This document shows, piece by piece, positions 21,453-30,331 of a stretch of DNA of 64,000 bases (position 1 is its first letter; each line of letters begins with the position of its first letter). Source of the stretch: an uncultured Litoreibacter sp. (GTDB lineage Bacteria > Pseudomonadota > Alphaproteobacteria > Rhodobacterales > Rhodobacteraceae); assembly GCA_947494645.1 (NCBI GenBank), contig CANLVO010000001.1:1736001-1800000 (forward strand), read 5' to 3'. The translations under genes were made by a program, and so were the position numbers. The notes below the pieces were generated by a model. It saw only the letters and a program-made list of their open reading frames with translations, was not told the DNA's origin and searched no databases.

Positions 21453-23261
21453 TCAATCACTTGACTTCGGAATTACGTAAGTTCCCGGCGCTTTTTCTAA
21501 AACGGGATGCGATTTTATTCCGGGGATTCTTGCTTTTACCTCCTTGCCGGAACTTTTCTTCAGCCAACCTTCCCACCGCGGCCACCACGAGCCCTCGTTG
21601 AATTTCGCCGCCTCCATCCAGTCCTCGGGCGCACCCGAGACAATCGGGTTGGTGTAGTGGCCGTACTTGTTCTTGCTGGGCGGATTGATGATCCCTGCGA
21701 CATGGCCTGACTGCGATACGATAAAGGTCTTATCGTCCGAGCCGAATTGCTTGACGCCGTTAAAGCTGCCCTTCCACGCGGCGATGTGGTCGGTTTCGCA
21801 GGCAATGGCGCACACCGGGTGCTGCACCGTATCAAGGCTGACGGTTTCGCCTAGAATTTCCATCTCACCTTTGGCGAATTTGTTGTCCTGGCACAGGCCA
21901 CGCAGATACTCGACCACGAAGCGGCCCGGCAGGTTGGTGCTGTCACCATTCCAATAGAGCAAATCAAAGGCAGGTGGGGCCTCCCCCATCATGTAATTGC
22001 GGATCGCGGGGGCGTAGATCAGGTCGTTGGCCCGCAGATAAGAGAAGGTTCGCGACATGAAATAGGAGTGCAAATAGCCCTTCTCAGCCACTTGCCGCTC
22101 GATCCCGTCGACAAAATCGTCGTCAAGAAACACGGCCATTTCGCCCGCATCCTCAAAATCGGTGAGCGTAGTGAACAGCGTCGCGGATTTCACCGAGGTG
22201 TCGCCACGTTTCTCCATCAAAGACAAAACCATCGATAGCGTGCTGCCCGCGATGCAATAGCCAACTGCGTTGACCTGTTCTTGCTTGGTGATCTTCTTCA
22301 CCTCGTTGATCGCAGTCAGGTAGCCCTCATCAACGTAAGTATCGATCCCGACATCCGCATAGCTTTCATCCGGGTTGACCCAAGAGACGATGAATAAGGT
22401 GTAACCCTGATCGACGATCCACTTGATCAGCGAATTGGCTGGTTTCAGGTCCATGATGTAAAACTTGTTGATCCACGGCGGAAAGATGATCAGCGGCGTC
22501 TCTTTCACCTTATCGGTGGTCGGAGCGTATTGGATCAGCTCAAACATGCGGTTGCGATAGACCACGGAGCCTTCGGTCGCCGCGATGTTCTTGCCCACTT
22601 CAAAGGCTTGCCCATCAGCGAGGCTGACCAGCAGATCGCCCTCATTGCGCTCGATATCTGCCACGAGGTTCTCAAGCCCTTTGACCAGCGACTCGCCATC
22701 CGTCTCCACCGCGCGGCTGAGCGCATCGGGGTTGGTGGCCAAAAAGTTGGTCGGCGCAAACATATCGACGATCTGACGGGCAAAGAAGGACACTCGCCCC
22801 TTGTCGACGCCTTCCAGTGTGGACAAATCGTCCATTGCGCTGGTGATGGCCTCGCTGGATTGCAAATATTGCTGTTTGATGAAGTTGAAGTAGGGGTTGG
22901 TGTCCCACATCTCGTTTTTGAAACGGCGGTCTGAGGGGCCAGTATCTTCCGGCGGCTCAAGTTTGCCCTGAGCCAACTGCTGCTGTGCCTCAACATAGTG
23001 CTTCAGAGACTTGCCCCAATATCCAACCTGATGCTCGATCATCTTGGCGGGGTTGGCCATCATTTCGGCCATATAGGCGGCGGCGGCCTTCATATAGAGG
23101 TCTTGGCCGGGGCCCTGCAGGCCGGGATCAGCTGTTTTGCGCTGTCCCATCGCCGCGGCCATGCGCTTTGTCAGCTCGTCAATCCGGGCCATATTCGCAG
23201 TGAGGCGTTCCAGTCGCTCGGCAGAAAGTTTTTCGGCGCCATCGTCAGTTTCGGTTGTCAT
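21453..23261 (-). CDS. phaC: Class I poly(3-hydroxyalkanoate) synthase PhaC
   Basis: PhaC polymerises 3-hydroxyacyl-CoA into PHA at the granule surface. The 602-residue protein has the N-terminal PhaC domain and the alpha/beta hydrolase catalytic domain with the lipase-like box GYCIAGS, nucleophile C336. The late catalytic His is in SQSGHVAGIINPP, and the C-terminal region YVIPKSSD is family-typical. Its length and lack of a nearby phaE fit class I. It is divergent from phaZ with a 129-base gap. phaA and phaB are not in the window. Confidence 0.96.
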   Translation of the reverse strand: MTTETDDGAEKLSAERLERLTANMARIDELTKRMAAAMGQRKTADPGLQGPGQDLYMKAAAAYMAEMMANPAKMIEHQVGYWGKSLKHYVEAQQQLAQGKLEPPEDTGPSDRRFKNEMWDTNPYFNFIKQQYLQSSEAITSAMDDLSTLEGVDKGRVSFFARQIVDMFAPTNFLATNPDALSRAVETDGESLVKGLENLVADIERNEGDLLVSLADGQAFEVGKNIAATEGSVVYRNRMFELIQYAPTTDKVKETPLIIFPPWINKFYIMDLKPANSLIKWIVDQGYTLFIVSWVNPDESYADVGIDTYVDEGYLTAINEVKKITKQEQVNAVGYCIAGSTLSMVLSLMEKRGDTSVKSATLFTTLTDFEDAGEMAVFLDDDFVDGIERQVAEKGYLHSYFMSRTFSYLRANDLIYAPAIRNYMMGEAPPAFDLLYWNGDSTNLPGRFVVEYLRGLCQDNKFAKGEMEILGETVSLDTVQHPVCAIACETDHIAAWKGSFNGVKQFGSDDKTFIVSQSGHVAGIINPPSKNKYGHYTNPIVSGAPEDWMEAAKFNEGSWWPRWEGWLKKSSGKEVKARIPGIKSHPVLEKAPGTYVIPKSSD

Positions 23262-23284
23262 CGAAATTTTCCCACCCTAGTTTA

Positions 23285-23297
23285 TGCTGCAGTTGCA
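23285..23297. promoter_or_regulatory. Degenerate PhaR-type site between phaC and phaZ
   Basis: TGCTGCAGTTGCA contains one intact CTGC half and a weaker second half (TGCA). It lies 24 bases upstream of the phaC start in the divergent phaC/phaZ gap, so it could act on either gene. Weaker than the phasin sites. Confidence 0.35.
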
Positions 23298-23390
23298 CAA
23301 TAACGCGTATCAAGCTGTTACCGTTCCGCCGCTTTGGTTGGAAGCCGCATCAGCGCATAGCGGGTATGTTACTCGCGAAAGGAGACGGCT

Positions 23391-24701
23391 GTGAAGTACA
23401 TGGTCACATACGACATTATGGAATCCATGCGCCTGACCAATCAATGGTTGGGAGCCACAGCCCAGGCCGTGGGGTCTCACCCCGCTTTTGCTCTGACGCC
23501 GAACCCCTATTTCAAGATGCTGGAGGCCTGGGGTCAGGTCACCGAGCGCAGCTTCTCGCGGATGGTTGCAAAGCCCGATTGGAACTTGCCGCCTGTGGTG
23601 GCCGCCGATGGCCGCGACCATATCGTCGAGACCGAGATCGTCCTGAGCCGCCCATTTGGTGATCTGGTCCGCTTTGACGTCACCGACCGCGACCCATCCC
23701 CTCGCAAGATTTTGCTCGTAGCGCCAATGTCCGGCCACTACGCCACTTTGCTGCGCTCGACCGTCATTTCTCTGCTGCCGGACGCCGAGGTGTACATCAC
23801 CGATTGGCACAATGCGCGGGACATTCCTGTTAGCGACGGCAAGTTTGATATCGAGGACTACACCCTCTACCTAGCTGAATTCATGAAAGAAATGGGCCCT
23901 GAGACCCATGTGATCGCCGTCTGCCAGCCTGCACCTTTGGCGCTGGCTGCGACCGCATATCTAGCGGCAGAAGATCCCAAGTCCCAACCCAAGACGCTGA
24001 CACTGATCGGTGGGCCGATTGATCCGGATGCAGCCGCGACCGACGTAACTGACTTTGGTCGCCGCGTCACAATGGGGCAGCTTGAGGAAATGGCGATCCA
24101 ACGTGTTGGGTTCAAACATGCAGGCGTCGGCCGGATGGTCTATCCCGGGCTTCTGCAGTTGCAATCCTTCATGTCGATGAACGCCGACACCCACAGCAAA
24201 GCTTTCTTTGATCAGATCTTGCGGGTCTCCAAAGGCGAGGCGGGCGACCATGACCGCCACAACAAATTTTACGATGAATACCTCGCCGTGATGGATATGC
24301 CTGCGGAGTTCTACCTCTCCACCGTCGAGCGCATTTTCAAAAACGGCGAGATAGCCAAGAATAATTTCGTCGTGAATGGTGTTTCAATCGATATCGGCAG
24401 AATCACCGACGTGGCCGTGAAAACGGTCGAAGGCGCCAATGACGATATTTCGGCGCCGGGCCAATGCATCGCGGCATTGGACCTGCTGACCGGGCTGCCA
24501 GACGACAAAAAGGCCAGCCATCTAGAAGAAGGTACCGGCCATTACGGGATTTTCGCAGGCAAAAGCTGGCGCAACAACATCCGGCCATTGGTTCTGGACT
24601 TCATCGACGCAAACAGCGCCGTCAAAGGCAAACGCGTCCTGAAAACCACAAAGTCCCGCAAGAACGTGACCCCGATCAAAACCGGGCGGCTCGCAGTCTA
24701 G
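23391..24701 (+). CDS. phaZ: Intracellular PHB depolymerase PhaZ
   Basis: PhaZ degrades native intracellular PHB granules. The 436-residue protein shows the intracellular-type lipase-box variant with a cysteine nucleophile, C178 in VCQPAPLALA, and the late His region GTGHYGIFAGKSWR. The start is GTG because GGAG lies seven bases upstream; the ATG three codons later has worse spacing. It is divergent from phaC, and its 3' end overlaps the convergent hydrolase by 4 bases. Confidence 0.93.
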   Translation: MKYMVTYDIMESMRLTNQWLGATAQAVGSHPAFALTPNPYFKMLEAWGQVTERSFSRMVAKPDWNLPPVVAADGRDHIVETEIVLSRPFGDLVRFDVTDRDPSPRKILLVAPMSGHYATLLRSTVISLLPDAEVYITDWHNARDIPVSDGKFDIEDYTLYLAEFMKEMGPETHVIAVCQPAPLALAATAYLAAEDPKSQPKTLTLIGGPIDPDAAATDVTDFGRRVTMGQLEEMAIQRVGFKHAGVGRMVYPGLLQLQSFMSMNADTHSKAFFDQILRVSKGEAGDHDRHNKFYDEYLAVMDMPAEFYLSTVERIFKNGEIAKNNFVVNGVSIDIGRITDVAVKTVEGANDDISAPGQCIAALDLLTGLPDDKKASHLEEGTGHYGIFAGKSWRNNIRPLVLDFIDANSAVKGKRVLKTTKSRKNVTPIKTGRLAV

Positions 24702-25393
24702 CGCGCCAGCCACGCTTTCATCGCGCGGATCACCGCGTCGGGCTGCTCTAGCGTCGGCAGGTGGCCCGCGCCTTCCACCACAACCAATTCCGCACCGGGC
24801 ACCAACTCGGCCATCAGAGTGTGCCGGTGCAAAGGGCAAAGGCTGTCTTCCGCGCCGCATAAGATCAGCGTCGGAACCACTAAAGAGCGCAGCACCTCTT
24901 GCTGATCCGGTCTGGTCTGTAACGCCCGCGATTGGCGTATGAAGACCTCTGCCCCCTGCCCCATTGCCATGTCCAGTACCAGATCCAGAACTGCCGCACG
25001 TCCCGGCCCGTCGGCAAGGTAGTTGGGTTTCATCTCGTCGCGCATCACTTCGGCAAGTTGGCCCGCGCGGACTTTCGCGATCTGGGGTTCTCTGAGGGCT
25101 GCGACAGAATCCGTTTCTGCTTTCGGATTGGTGTCCATCAACGCAAGCCGAGTGACCCGCTCAGGCGCAATACGCATGACCTCCATCGCAAGAATACCGC
25201 CCAGCGACAGCCCTGCGAGTGCAAAGCTTTCAGGAGCCCCGCGCAGAATCTCGGAGGCGATGTCATGCACGTTTTCGTGCCCACCAATCGAAGGGGTCAG
25301 AACGTCGCGCTCCGCTCCAAAGGCATCAATCTGTGGCCCGAAAAGACGTGCATCGCACATCATTCCCGGCAGCAGAACCAGAGGCTCAGTCAC
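24698..25393 (-). CDS. Alpha/beta hydrolase
   Basis: This 231-residue alpha/beta hydrolase has the nucleophile elbow GLSLGG, an acidic residue in CGAEDSLCP and the catalytic His in GAGHLPTLEQP. It overlaps the MetE-like gene upstream by 4 nt (ATGA), making it the last gene of a long minus-strand operon. The N-terminal LPGMMCDARLF resembles hydrolases such as 3-oxoadipate enol-lactonase relatives, but the substrate is unknown. Confidence 0.85.
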   Translation of the reverse strand: MTEPLVLLPGMMCDARLFGPQIDAFGAERDVLTPSIGGHENVHDIASEILRGAPESFALAGLSLGGILAMEVMRIAPERVTRLALMDTNPKAETDSVAALREPQIAKVRAGQLAEVMRDEMKPNYLADGPGRAAVLDLVLDMAMGQGAEVFIRQSRALQTRPDQQEVLRSLVVPTLILCGAEDSLCPLHRHTLMAELVPGAELVVVEGAGHLPTLEQPDAVIRAMKAWLAR

Positions 25394-26520
25394 AGTCGAG
25401 CAGAGGCAATTTCAGCGCCAGCGACGAGGGAGCCGAGCTTGGCATAAGCAATATCCGGATCAACAGCGCCAAAACCGGCGAATGTTCCAAAACCACAATC
25501 CGAACCAGCAATTACACGTTCTGACCCCATGAAAGGTAGGAAACGTTCAAGTCGCTGAGCCACAACCTCGGGATGCTCGACAAAATTGGTGGTAGAATCC
25601 ACCACACCCGGCACCAGAATTTTGTCCTCAGGTATCTCTGCCGCGCGGTCTCGGAACACTGTCCATTCATGCGCGTGACGCGGGTTAGAGGTCTCAAACA
25701 AAAGTTGCGACGCGTTCACATCCATCAGGGTCGGAAACACCTTGCCCATGTCGATATCGCAGACATGCGGGCCCTCGTAGTTGCCCCAGCAGATATGCAC
25801 CCGCACCCGCGAAGGATCGATGCCATCGAGCGCGTGGTTCAGCGCCTCGACATGGGTCCCGGCAATCTTGAGAAACTCAGCGTCACTGAGGTCCCCAAAG
25901 AGCATATGGCGCGACAAAGCAAGGTCTGGGCAATCGAGCTGCAGGTACAGCCCGGCATCCACAATTGTGCGATACTCCTCAGCCATCACGTCGGCCAAAG
26001 CCGCCAGATAGGCCTCCCGCGTCGGGTAAAAATCGTTTTGCAGGAACAGCGAAATCACCCCCGGAGAGGCCGCATTCATGAAGCCTTCATTCACGCCGTG
26101 CGCCGCCATACCTGCCTTAAGGTTCGCAATATCGGCGAGCAGTTCGTCCTGCCCTTTGCTCTTCACCTCGCCGGTGCACATCGGACGAGCATATTGCGGC
26201 GTGCCCCCTTCGTCGGCCAGTCGTTTCAGAAACGAAGGAAAAAGCTTCAGGTCGCCCGGCGCGTTGCGTGGGCTGTCGCCAGAAAACCCGGTATAGCGAT
26301 CCTTGACGTAGGTGGCGTAGCTGATCTTCGAGGTCTCGCCGTCACTGACAATGCCGATCCCCGCTTCCGCCTGCCGACCCACGGTCGCGGCGCAACCATC
26401 GCGCATCACGTTTTCAAATGCGGCACGGTCATAGCTGTCGCCATTCTCGCGCGCGAAGATCATATCCACGACCTCTTGGGTCCGTGGCAGGCTGCCCACA
26501 TGCGTTGTCTTGATGCTCAT
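25390..26520 (-). CDS. MetE C-terminal-like (cobalamin-independent methionine synthase II family) protein
   Basis: This 376-residue protein corresponds only to the C-terminal catalytic barrel of MetE. The zinc thiol-activation ligands are present as HICWGN (His and Cys), a Glu in LLFETSNPRHAHEW and a late Cys in AGSDCGFGT. Short MetE-like proteins include methyltransferases and coenzyme-M-type lyases as well as YxjG-like proteins, so methionine synthesis is not assured. The start at 26520 (MSIKTTHVGSLPR) fits the family. It is coupled to the downstream hydrolase and lies 58 bases after the SDR gene. Confidence 0.82.
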   Translation of the reverse strand: MSIKTTHVGSLPRTQEVVDMIFARENGDSYDRAAFENVMRDGCAATVGRQAEAGIGIVSDGETSKISYATYVKDRYTGFSGDSPRNAPGDLKLFPSFLKRLADEGGTPQYARPMCTGEVKSKGQDELLADIANLKAGMAAHGVNEGFMNAASPGVISLFLQNDFYPTREAYLAALADVMAEEYRTIVDAGLYLQLDCPDLALSRHMLFGDLSDAEFLKIAGTHVEALNHALDGIDPSRVRVHICWGNYEGPHVCDIDMGKVFPTLMDVNASQLLFETSNPRHAHEWTVFRDRAAEIPEDKILVPGVVDSTTNFVEHPEVVAQRLERFLPFMGSERVIAGSDCGFGTFAGFGAVDPDIAYAKLGSLVAGAEIASARL

Positions 26521-26578
26521 TCCCTGTCCCCCTATTTTGCCAGTTGTTCCGTAAAGAGAGGCCACTTGCAAGCCGCCC

Positions 26579-27340
26579 TTACCCAGCGGTCCAGCCACCG
26601 TCGACCAGAATGGAGGTACCGGTGACGAGACCCGAGGCATCAGAGGCCAGAAAAACAACAGCGCCCATGATGTCTTCGATCTCGCCCACGCGAGGCAGTT
26701 TGATCTTGTCCTCGATCCAGGCGCGTTTGGCCGGGTCCGCGAATGTAGGTTCTGTCAAAGGGGTCCGGATGAAAGTCGGGCAAATCGAATTCACGCGGAT
26801 ATCGTCGGGGCCAAGCTCAATGGCCATGGCTTTGTTGATCCCTTCAACAGCGTGTTTCGTGCCGCAATAGACCGCGCGCTCCTGCCCGCCGACATGGCCC
26901 ATCTGGCTGGAGATCTGAATTATCGAGCCTCCTTTGAGGCTTTTCATCCCAATTGCCGCCTGTTGCGCCAGAAAATACGCCGCCCGGACGTTGATATTCA
27001 TCACCGCGTCGAAATCCTCCGGCGCCGTGTCGACCGCTTTGGAATGCCGCGCCAGACCGGCGGAGTTGCACAGAATGTCAAACGGGCCATGTTGGGTGAA
27101 GACCTGCCGCACGGCGTCCAAATCGGTCACGTCAAGCGCGATTCCGTTGGCCTTCAAACCTGCATCAATCATTTGCTTTGTCGCGTCCGCGACCGCATCC
27201 GCGCCACGTGCTGCGATCAGCACCTCTGCACCCGCCCCTGCCAAGGCCAACGCGCAACCAAGCCCGATGCCGCGCGACCCGCCCGGAACAAAGGCGCGTT
27301 TTCCGTCAAGTCGGAAGGAGGGTGTTTGGGGCAATGTCAT
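26579..27340 (-). CDS. SDR family NAD(P)-dependent oxidoreductase
   Basis: This 253-residue classical short-chain dehydrogenase has the cofactor motif GGSRGIGLG, the NSAGLARHS segment, the catalytic Ser in IIQISSQMG and the Y-x-x-x-K pair as YCGTK. The C-terminal VTGTSILVDGGWTAG is family-typical. It overlaps the preceding gene by ATGA. The substrate is unknown; its operon partners suggest breakdown of a small alcohol- or ester-containing compound. Confidence 0.9.
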   Translation of the reverse strand: MTLPQTPSFRLDGKRAFVPGGSRGIGLGCALALAGAGAEVLIAARGADAVADATKQMIDAGLKANGIALDVTDLDAVRQVFTQHGPFDILCNSAGLARHSKAVDTAPEDFDAVMNINVRAAYFLAQQAAIGMKSLKGGSIIQISSQMGHVGGQERAVYCGTKHAVEGINKAMAIELGPDDIRVNSICPTFIRTPLTEPTFADPAKRAWIEDKIKLPRVGEIEDIMGAVVFLASDASGLVTGTSILVDGGWTAG

Positions 27341-28005
27341 TGGCTATCTCCTGCGGACCGCCGCTTGGGAATATCAGGTTGCGCGACACCTCGGAAGGGT
27401 GGGAAATCGGCGTATCTTGCCTGTCTTTGGACGAGCGGCTCGTCGGGCTCCTGACCTGCTGCCAGAAGTTTGCCGCGCGGCGCGATATAGCTTGAAATCG
27501 TGCGCCGGGGATGCGGCTCCCATGTCAGGTTAAAGGCGGCCAACTTGGGGAAATACCACTGCTCGGAATAGGGCAGATGGTCATGGATCCACCACGCCAG
27601 ATCTCGCCAATCGCGCCCCTGTGCATACTGATCCGCGAACCACGGGATGACGATACTGGCCCCACCGATACGTGCGTCCCCCGCGCCTCGATCCCAGATA
27701 TGGCATTCGCCGGGGTAGTCGTTGCGGGCGCAGTTCAGCTTATTTTCATTGCCAAATTTGTTCAATTCGGGCGAGCGGTAACCAGAACGGACGGTGACAC
27801 AGCCAAAGGTTTCATGCAGCGGGTCCAGCAGTTCGGTGCAAAAGGCGCGTCCGACCTCAATGGCCAAATCCGGATTCTCCGGCAGGTTCTGCTTTTCATG
27901 AAAATTGCTGATCTCGGAGTACAGAAATTCACGCATAAAGAAATATTTGGACAGCCGAACGCGACCCAAAGTCTCCAGCGACCACATGGAGGCCGGTTTG
28001 CGCAT
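27337..28005 (-). CDS. Peptidase M15-like protein
   Basis: This 222-residue protein contains FGCVTVRSGYRSPELNKFGN near residue 70, resembling the SGYRS motif of M15 (VanY/D-Ala-D-Ala carboxypeptidase-like) proteins. Later His residues (CHIWDRG, WWIHDHLPYSEQWYF) could complete the zinc site. No signal peptide is visible, which is odd for a cell-wall peptidase. The ATG at 28005 shares one base with the VOC stop codon (TGATG); the TTG one codon upstream is also possible. Catalytic activity is uncertain. Confidence 0.65.
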   Translation of the reverse strand: MRKPASMWSLETLGRVRLSKYFFMREFLYSEISNFHEKQNLPENPDLAIEVGRAFCTELLDPLHETFGCVTVRSGYRSPELNKFGNENKLNCARNDYPGECHIWDRGAGDARIGGASIVIPWFADQYAQGRDWRDLAWWIHDHLPYSEQWYFPKLAAFNLTWEPHPRRTISSYIAPRGKLLAAGQEPDEPLVQRQARYADFPPFRGVAQPDIPKRRSAGDSQ

Positions 28006-28439
28006 CAATACCCGTTCCAGCGAAATGCGCCATCGTCGCGCAGTGGGGAGAACGGGTTATGCGCAACCTCCCAGATATGGCCGTCAAGGTCGGCGAAATA
28101 GCCGTGGTGCCCGCCCCAAAACACATCTTGCGCGGGTTTGAGGATGCTGCCGCCTGCCGGTTCCACCAGTGCAAGGAGCTCCGCCACATCGGCTTTTTCC
28201 CGGACGTTATATCCAAGCGACGCCGCTGCCCGACCCGACAAGGTGCCGCGCTCAAGCCCCAGCTCGTCTTCAAGGCCGCTCGCCGGGTAGAGCCCCAAGG
28301 TCTGTGCAATCAAGTCGAAGGCAATCACCCCGTCCGGGCTGTACACGCGTTGCCAGCCAAGCGCCTCGTAAAACGCCGCTGACGCGTCGATATCCTGTAC
28401 CCCAAGGGTGATCAGACTGACCCGTTGTTCAAACGTCAT
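28005..28439 (-). CDS. VOC family protein (glyoxalase/bleomycin-resistance fold)
   Basis: This 144-residue protein has the paired beta-alpha-beta-beta-beta modules of the VOC superfamily (MTFEQRVSLITLGVQDIDAS at the N-terminus, and GYFADLDGHIWEVAHNP near the end). The start at 28439 overlaps the preceding stop codon as ATGA; an upstream ATG at 28457 is less likely. Ligand unknown. Confidence 0.85.
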   Translation of the reverse strand: MTFEQRVSLITLGVQDIDASAAFYEALGWQRVYSPDGVIAFDLIAQTLGLYPASGLEDELGLERGTLSGRAAASLGYNVREKADVAELLALVEPAGGSILKPAQDVFWGGHHGYFADLDGHIWEVAHNPFSPLRDDGAFRWNGY

Positions 28440-29419
28440 GGCAAGGACTCCACCCATGTTTTCAGAAGGTTGACCGTCTCGTCGGTTTGGCTCGGACTCA
28501 GGATATCACCCGCCAGCACATGGTCATAGGGGTCATCCCCCGGCCCCAGTTCGCGCCAGAAAATGTCTGTCTTGCCGCCCCATGCCTCCGCCACCTTAAG
28601 CGTGGCATCCGGAGAGACGACTTTGTCGTCGCGAGACATGATGAACGCTGCGGGCACTGTCGCCTCAGCGAAATCCAGACCTCGCGCATGGGCAACCAAA
28701 GTCGCCATCGGCAGCACCGAAACGGTTGGATAGCTGGTTGTCCAGTATGTCGCGTGGCCCTCGTTTAGCGCCTCAAAACTGCGATCCGGGCCGACCAATA
28801 AAGGCAACCAACGCCGCGCCATAGGGGCGGTCAGCAATGCGGCTGCCTCGTTCTTGATCGCAAAGTTCGGGGATATGAAGGCGATCCCTGCGACCGCCTC
28901 CATCAAGGCTGGGTCTGTGGCCGCAATCGCGGCCAACGTACCGCCCGTAGAGGTTGCAATGACCACTGTGCTGCGACCGAGCTTACGTCCAATCGCCAAT
29001 GCCTCCGCCGCATCCTCGACCCACGCACCCGCGCTGGGCTCCGCCATCGCCTGCGCGCCGCGCCCATGACCAGCGAGCCGAGTGAAAAAGAGGTTTGCTC
29101 CAAGAGCCTGCGCCAATCGGTCCGGCACTGGCCGAATTTCCTGCAGGCTGGCCGAATACCCATGCAGGTAGATAATCGCCAAATCCGTTTGGGTCCCGGG
29201 GGTACCTGCCCAAACGATCTGTTTTTCCGTCCCCGGGATTATGTCAGCAAACGCAGCCTCTTGGCGGGCCAGATAAACATCAAGATCATCTCCTAGGGCG
29301 CTGCTTTGAAACTCTATTTTTGCATCCACCGGTTCACGCGGACCAAGCACCCAGAACAAAGCCAAAGCGGCCAAAACCAAAGCCAGCGCCTTGCCAAGCC
29401 ATCGAAAGACCTGCCTCAC
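28436..29419 (-). CDS. Membrane-anchored alpha/beta hydrolase
   Basis: This 327-residue protein begins with a basic N-terminus and a hydrophobic stretch (ALALVLAALALFWVLG, about residues 11-26), so it is either a signal anchor or a secreted protein. The hydrolase core shows YLHGYSAS, the nucleophile elbow ATSTGGTLA, a DDKVVSP acid loop and a His in DPYDHVLAGD. It is coupled by 4-nt overlaps on both sides. It is the second of three hydrolases in the operon. Confidence 0.83.
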   Translation of the reverse strand: MRQVFRWLGKALALVLAALALFWVLGPREPVDAKIEFQSSALGDDLDVYLARQEAAFADIIPGTEKQIVWAGTPGTQTDLAIIYLHGYSASLQEIRPVPDRLAQALGANLFFTRLAGHGRGAQAMAEPSAGAWVEDAAEALAIGRKLGRSTVVIATSTGGTLAAIAATDPALMEAVAGIAFISPNFAIKNEAAALLTAPMARRWLPLLVGPDRSFEALNEGHATYWTTSYPTVSVLPMATLVAHARGLDFAEATVPAAFIMSRDDKVVSPDATLKVAEAWGGKTDIFWRELGPGDDPYDHVLAGDILSPSQTDETVNLLKTWVESLP

Positions 29420-30159
29420 CCCACCGCCTGCATGGCATTGGTTGTCGCGTCTTCAACCAGCTTCAGCGCAACGTCATCAGAGAACCTGTGATCGCCCCCT
29501 TTCAGCACGATCAATCGCATATCATCGCCCGTTGCGTGAGAGATCAGACGCAATGCGACCGACATATCCACATCCGTATCATCGGTCCCCTGCATCAAAC
29601 GCACAGGGAACGGCAGGTGCAGCGGGTCGCGCAAAACCAGATGGTTGCGGCCGTCTTCGATCAGGCGCTTGGTGATGATATAGGGCTCGCCATAGTCTGA
29701 CGGCAAAGCGACCTGCCCGGCTTCAAGCTGTTCTTTCTGAGCGTCAGTGAACCCTGCCCACATGCTGTCTTCGGTGAAATCGGGGGCGGCGGCGATGGTG
29801 ACCAGCGCCGCGATTTTCTCAGGAATCCGCTTGGCCATGAGGAGCGAAATCCAACCTCCCATCGAGGATCCGATCAAAATTTGCGGCCCGTCTGTAAGCT
29901 GCGTGATCGCGGCCTCAGCGTCCTCCGCCCAATCGCCAATGGAGCCATCAGTAAAGGCTTCTGACGACTCTCCGTGACCTGAATAGTCAAACCGCAGAAA
30001 GGCGCGTCCCTGTGCCCGTGCCCAGGCCTCTAGGTGGACAGCCTTCGTACCACCCATGTCGGATTTGAACCCGCCCAGAAACACCAAACCCGGACCGTTT
30101 CCATCCGTCCGGTGATAGGCAATCCGCCGGCCTGTTTCTGTCTTCAACTGCTGCGTCAT
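29416..30159 (-). CDS. Alpha/beta hydrolase (first gene of operon)
   Basis: This 247-residue cytosolic hydrolase has [15 protein letters not shown], a FDYSGHGES turn, the elbow GSSMGGW and the late GGDHRFS His. It resembles the palmitoyl-protein-thioesterase ABHD10-like branch (the GGxxSDMxG start), but I keep the call general. The start at 30159 follows GGGGGCGTG; longer upstream reading would run through the thrS leader. It is divergent from thrS and heads a run of coupled genes. Confidence 0.85.
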   Translation of the reverse strand: MTQQLKTETGRRIAYHRTDGNGPGLVFLGGFKSDMGGTKAVHLEAWARAQGRAFLRFDYSGHGESSEAFTDGSIGDWAEDAEAAITQLTDGPQILIGSSMGGWISLLMAKRIPEKIAALVTIAAAPDFTEDSMWAGFTDAQKEQLEAGQVALPSDYGEPYIITKRLIEDGRNHLVLRDPLHLPFPVRLMQGTDDTDVDMSVALRLISHATGDDMRLIVLKGGDHRFSDDVALKLVEDATTNAMQAVG

Positions 30160-30331
30160 CACGCCCCCGTCTTTGCTTGGTTTCACGATATGCGAGGGCC
30201 TTGGCAAAGGAAATACCACCCCGCGCAGCACCAAGCTTGACGTGCTGCGTTTCTCGCTTAAAACAGGTGCGACATACAGACCCGCAACCGGGCGTTTCGT
30301 AGGCGCCAAACAGACGAGGAGACTGCCAGAC

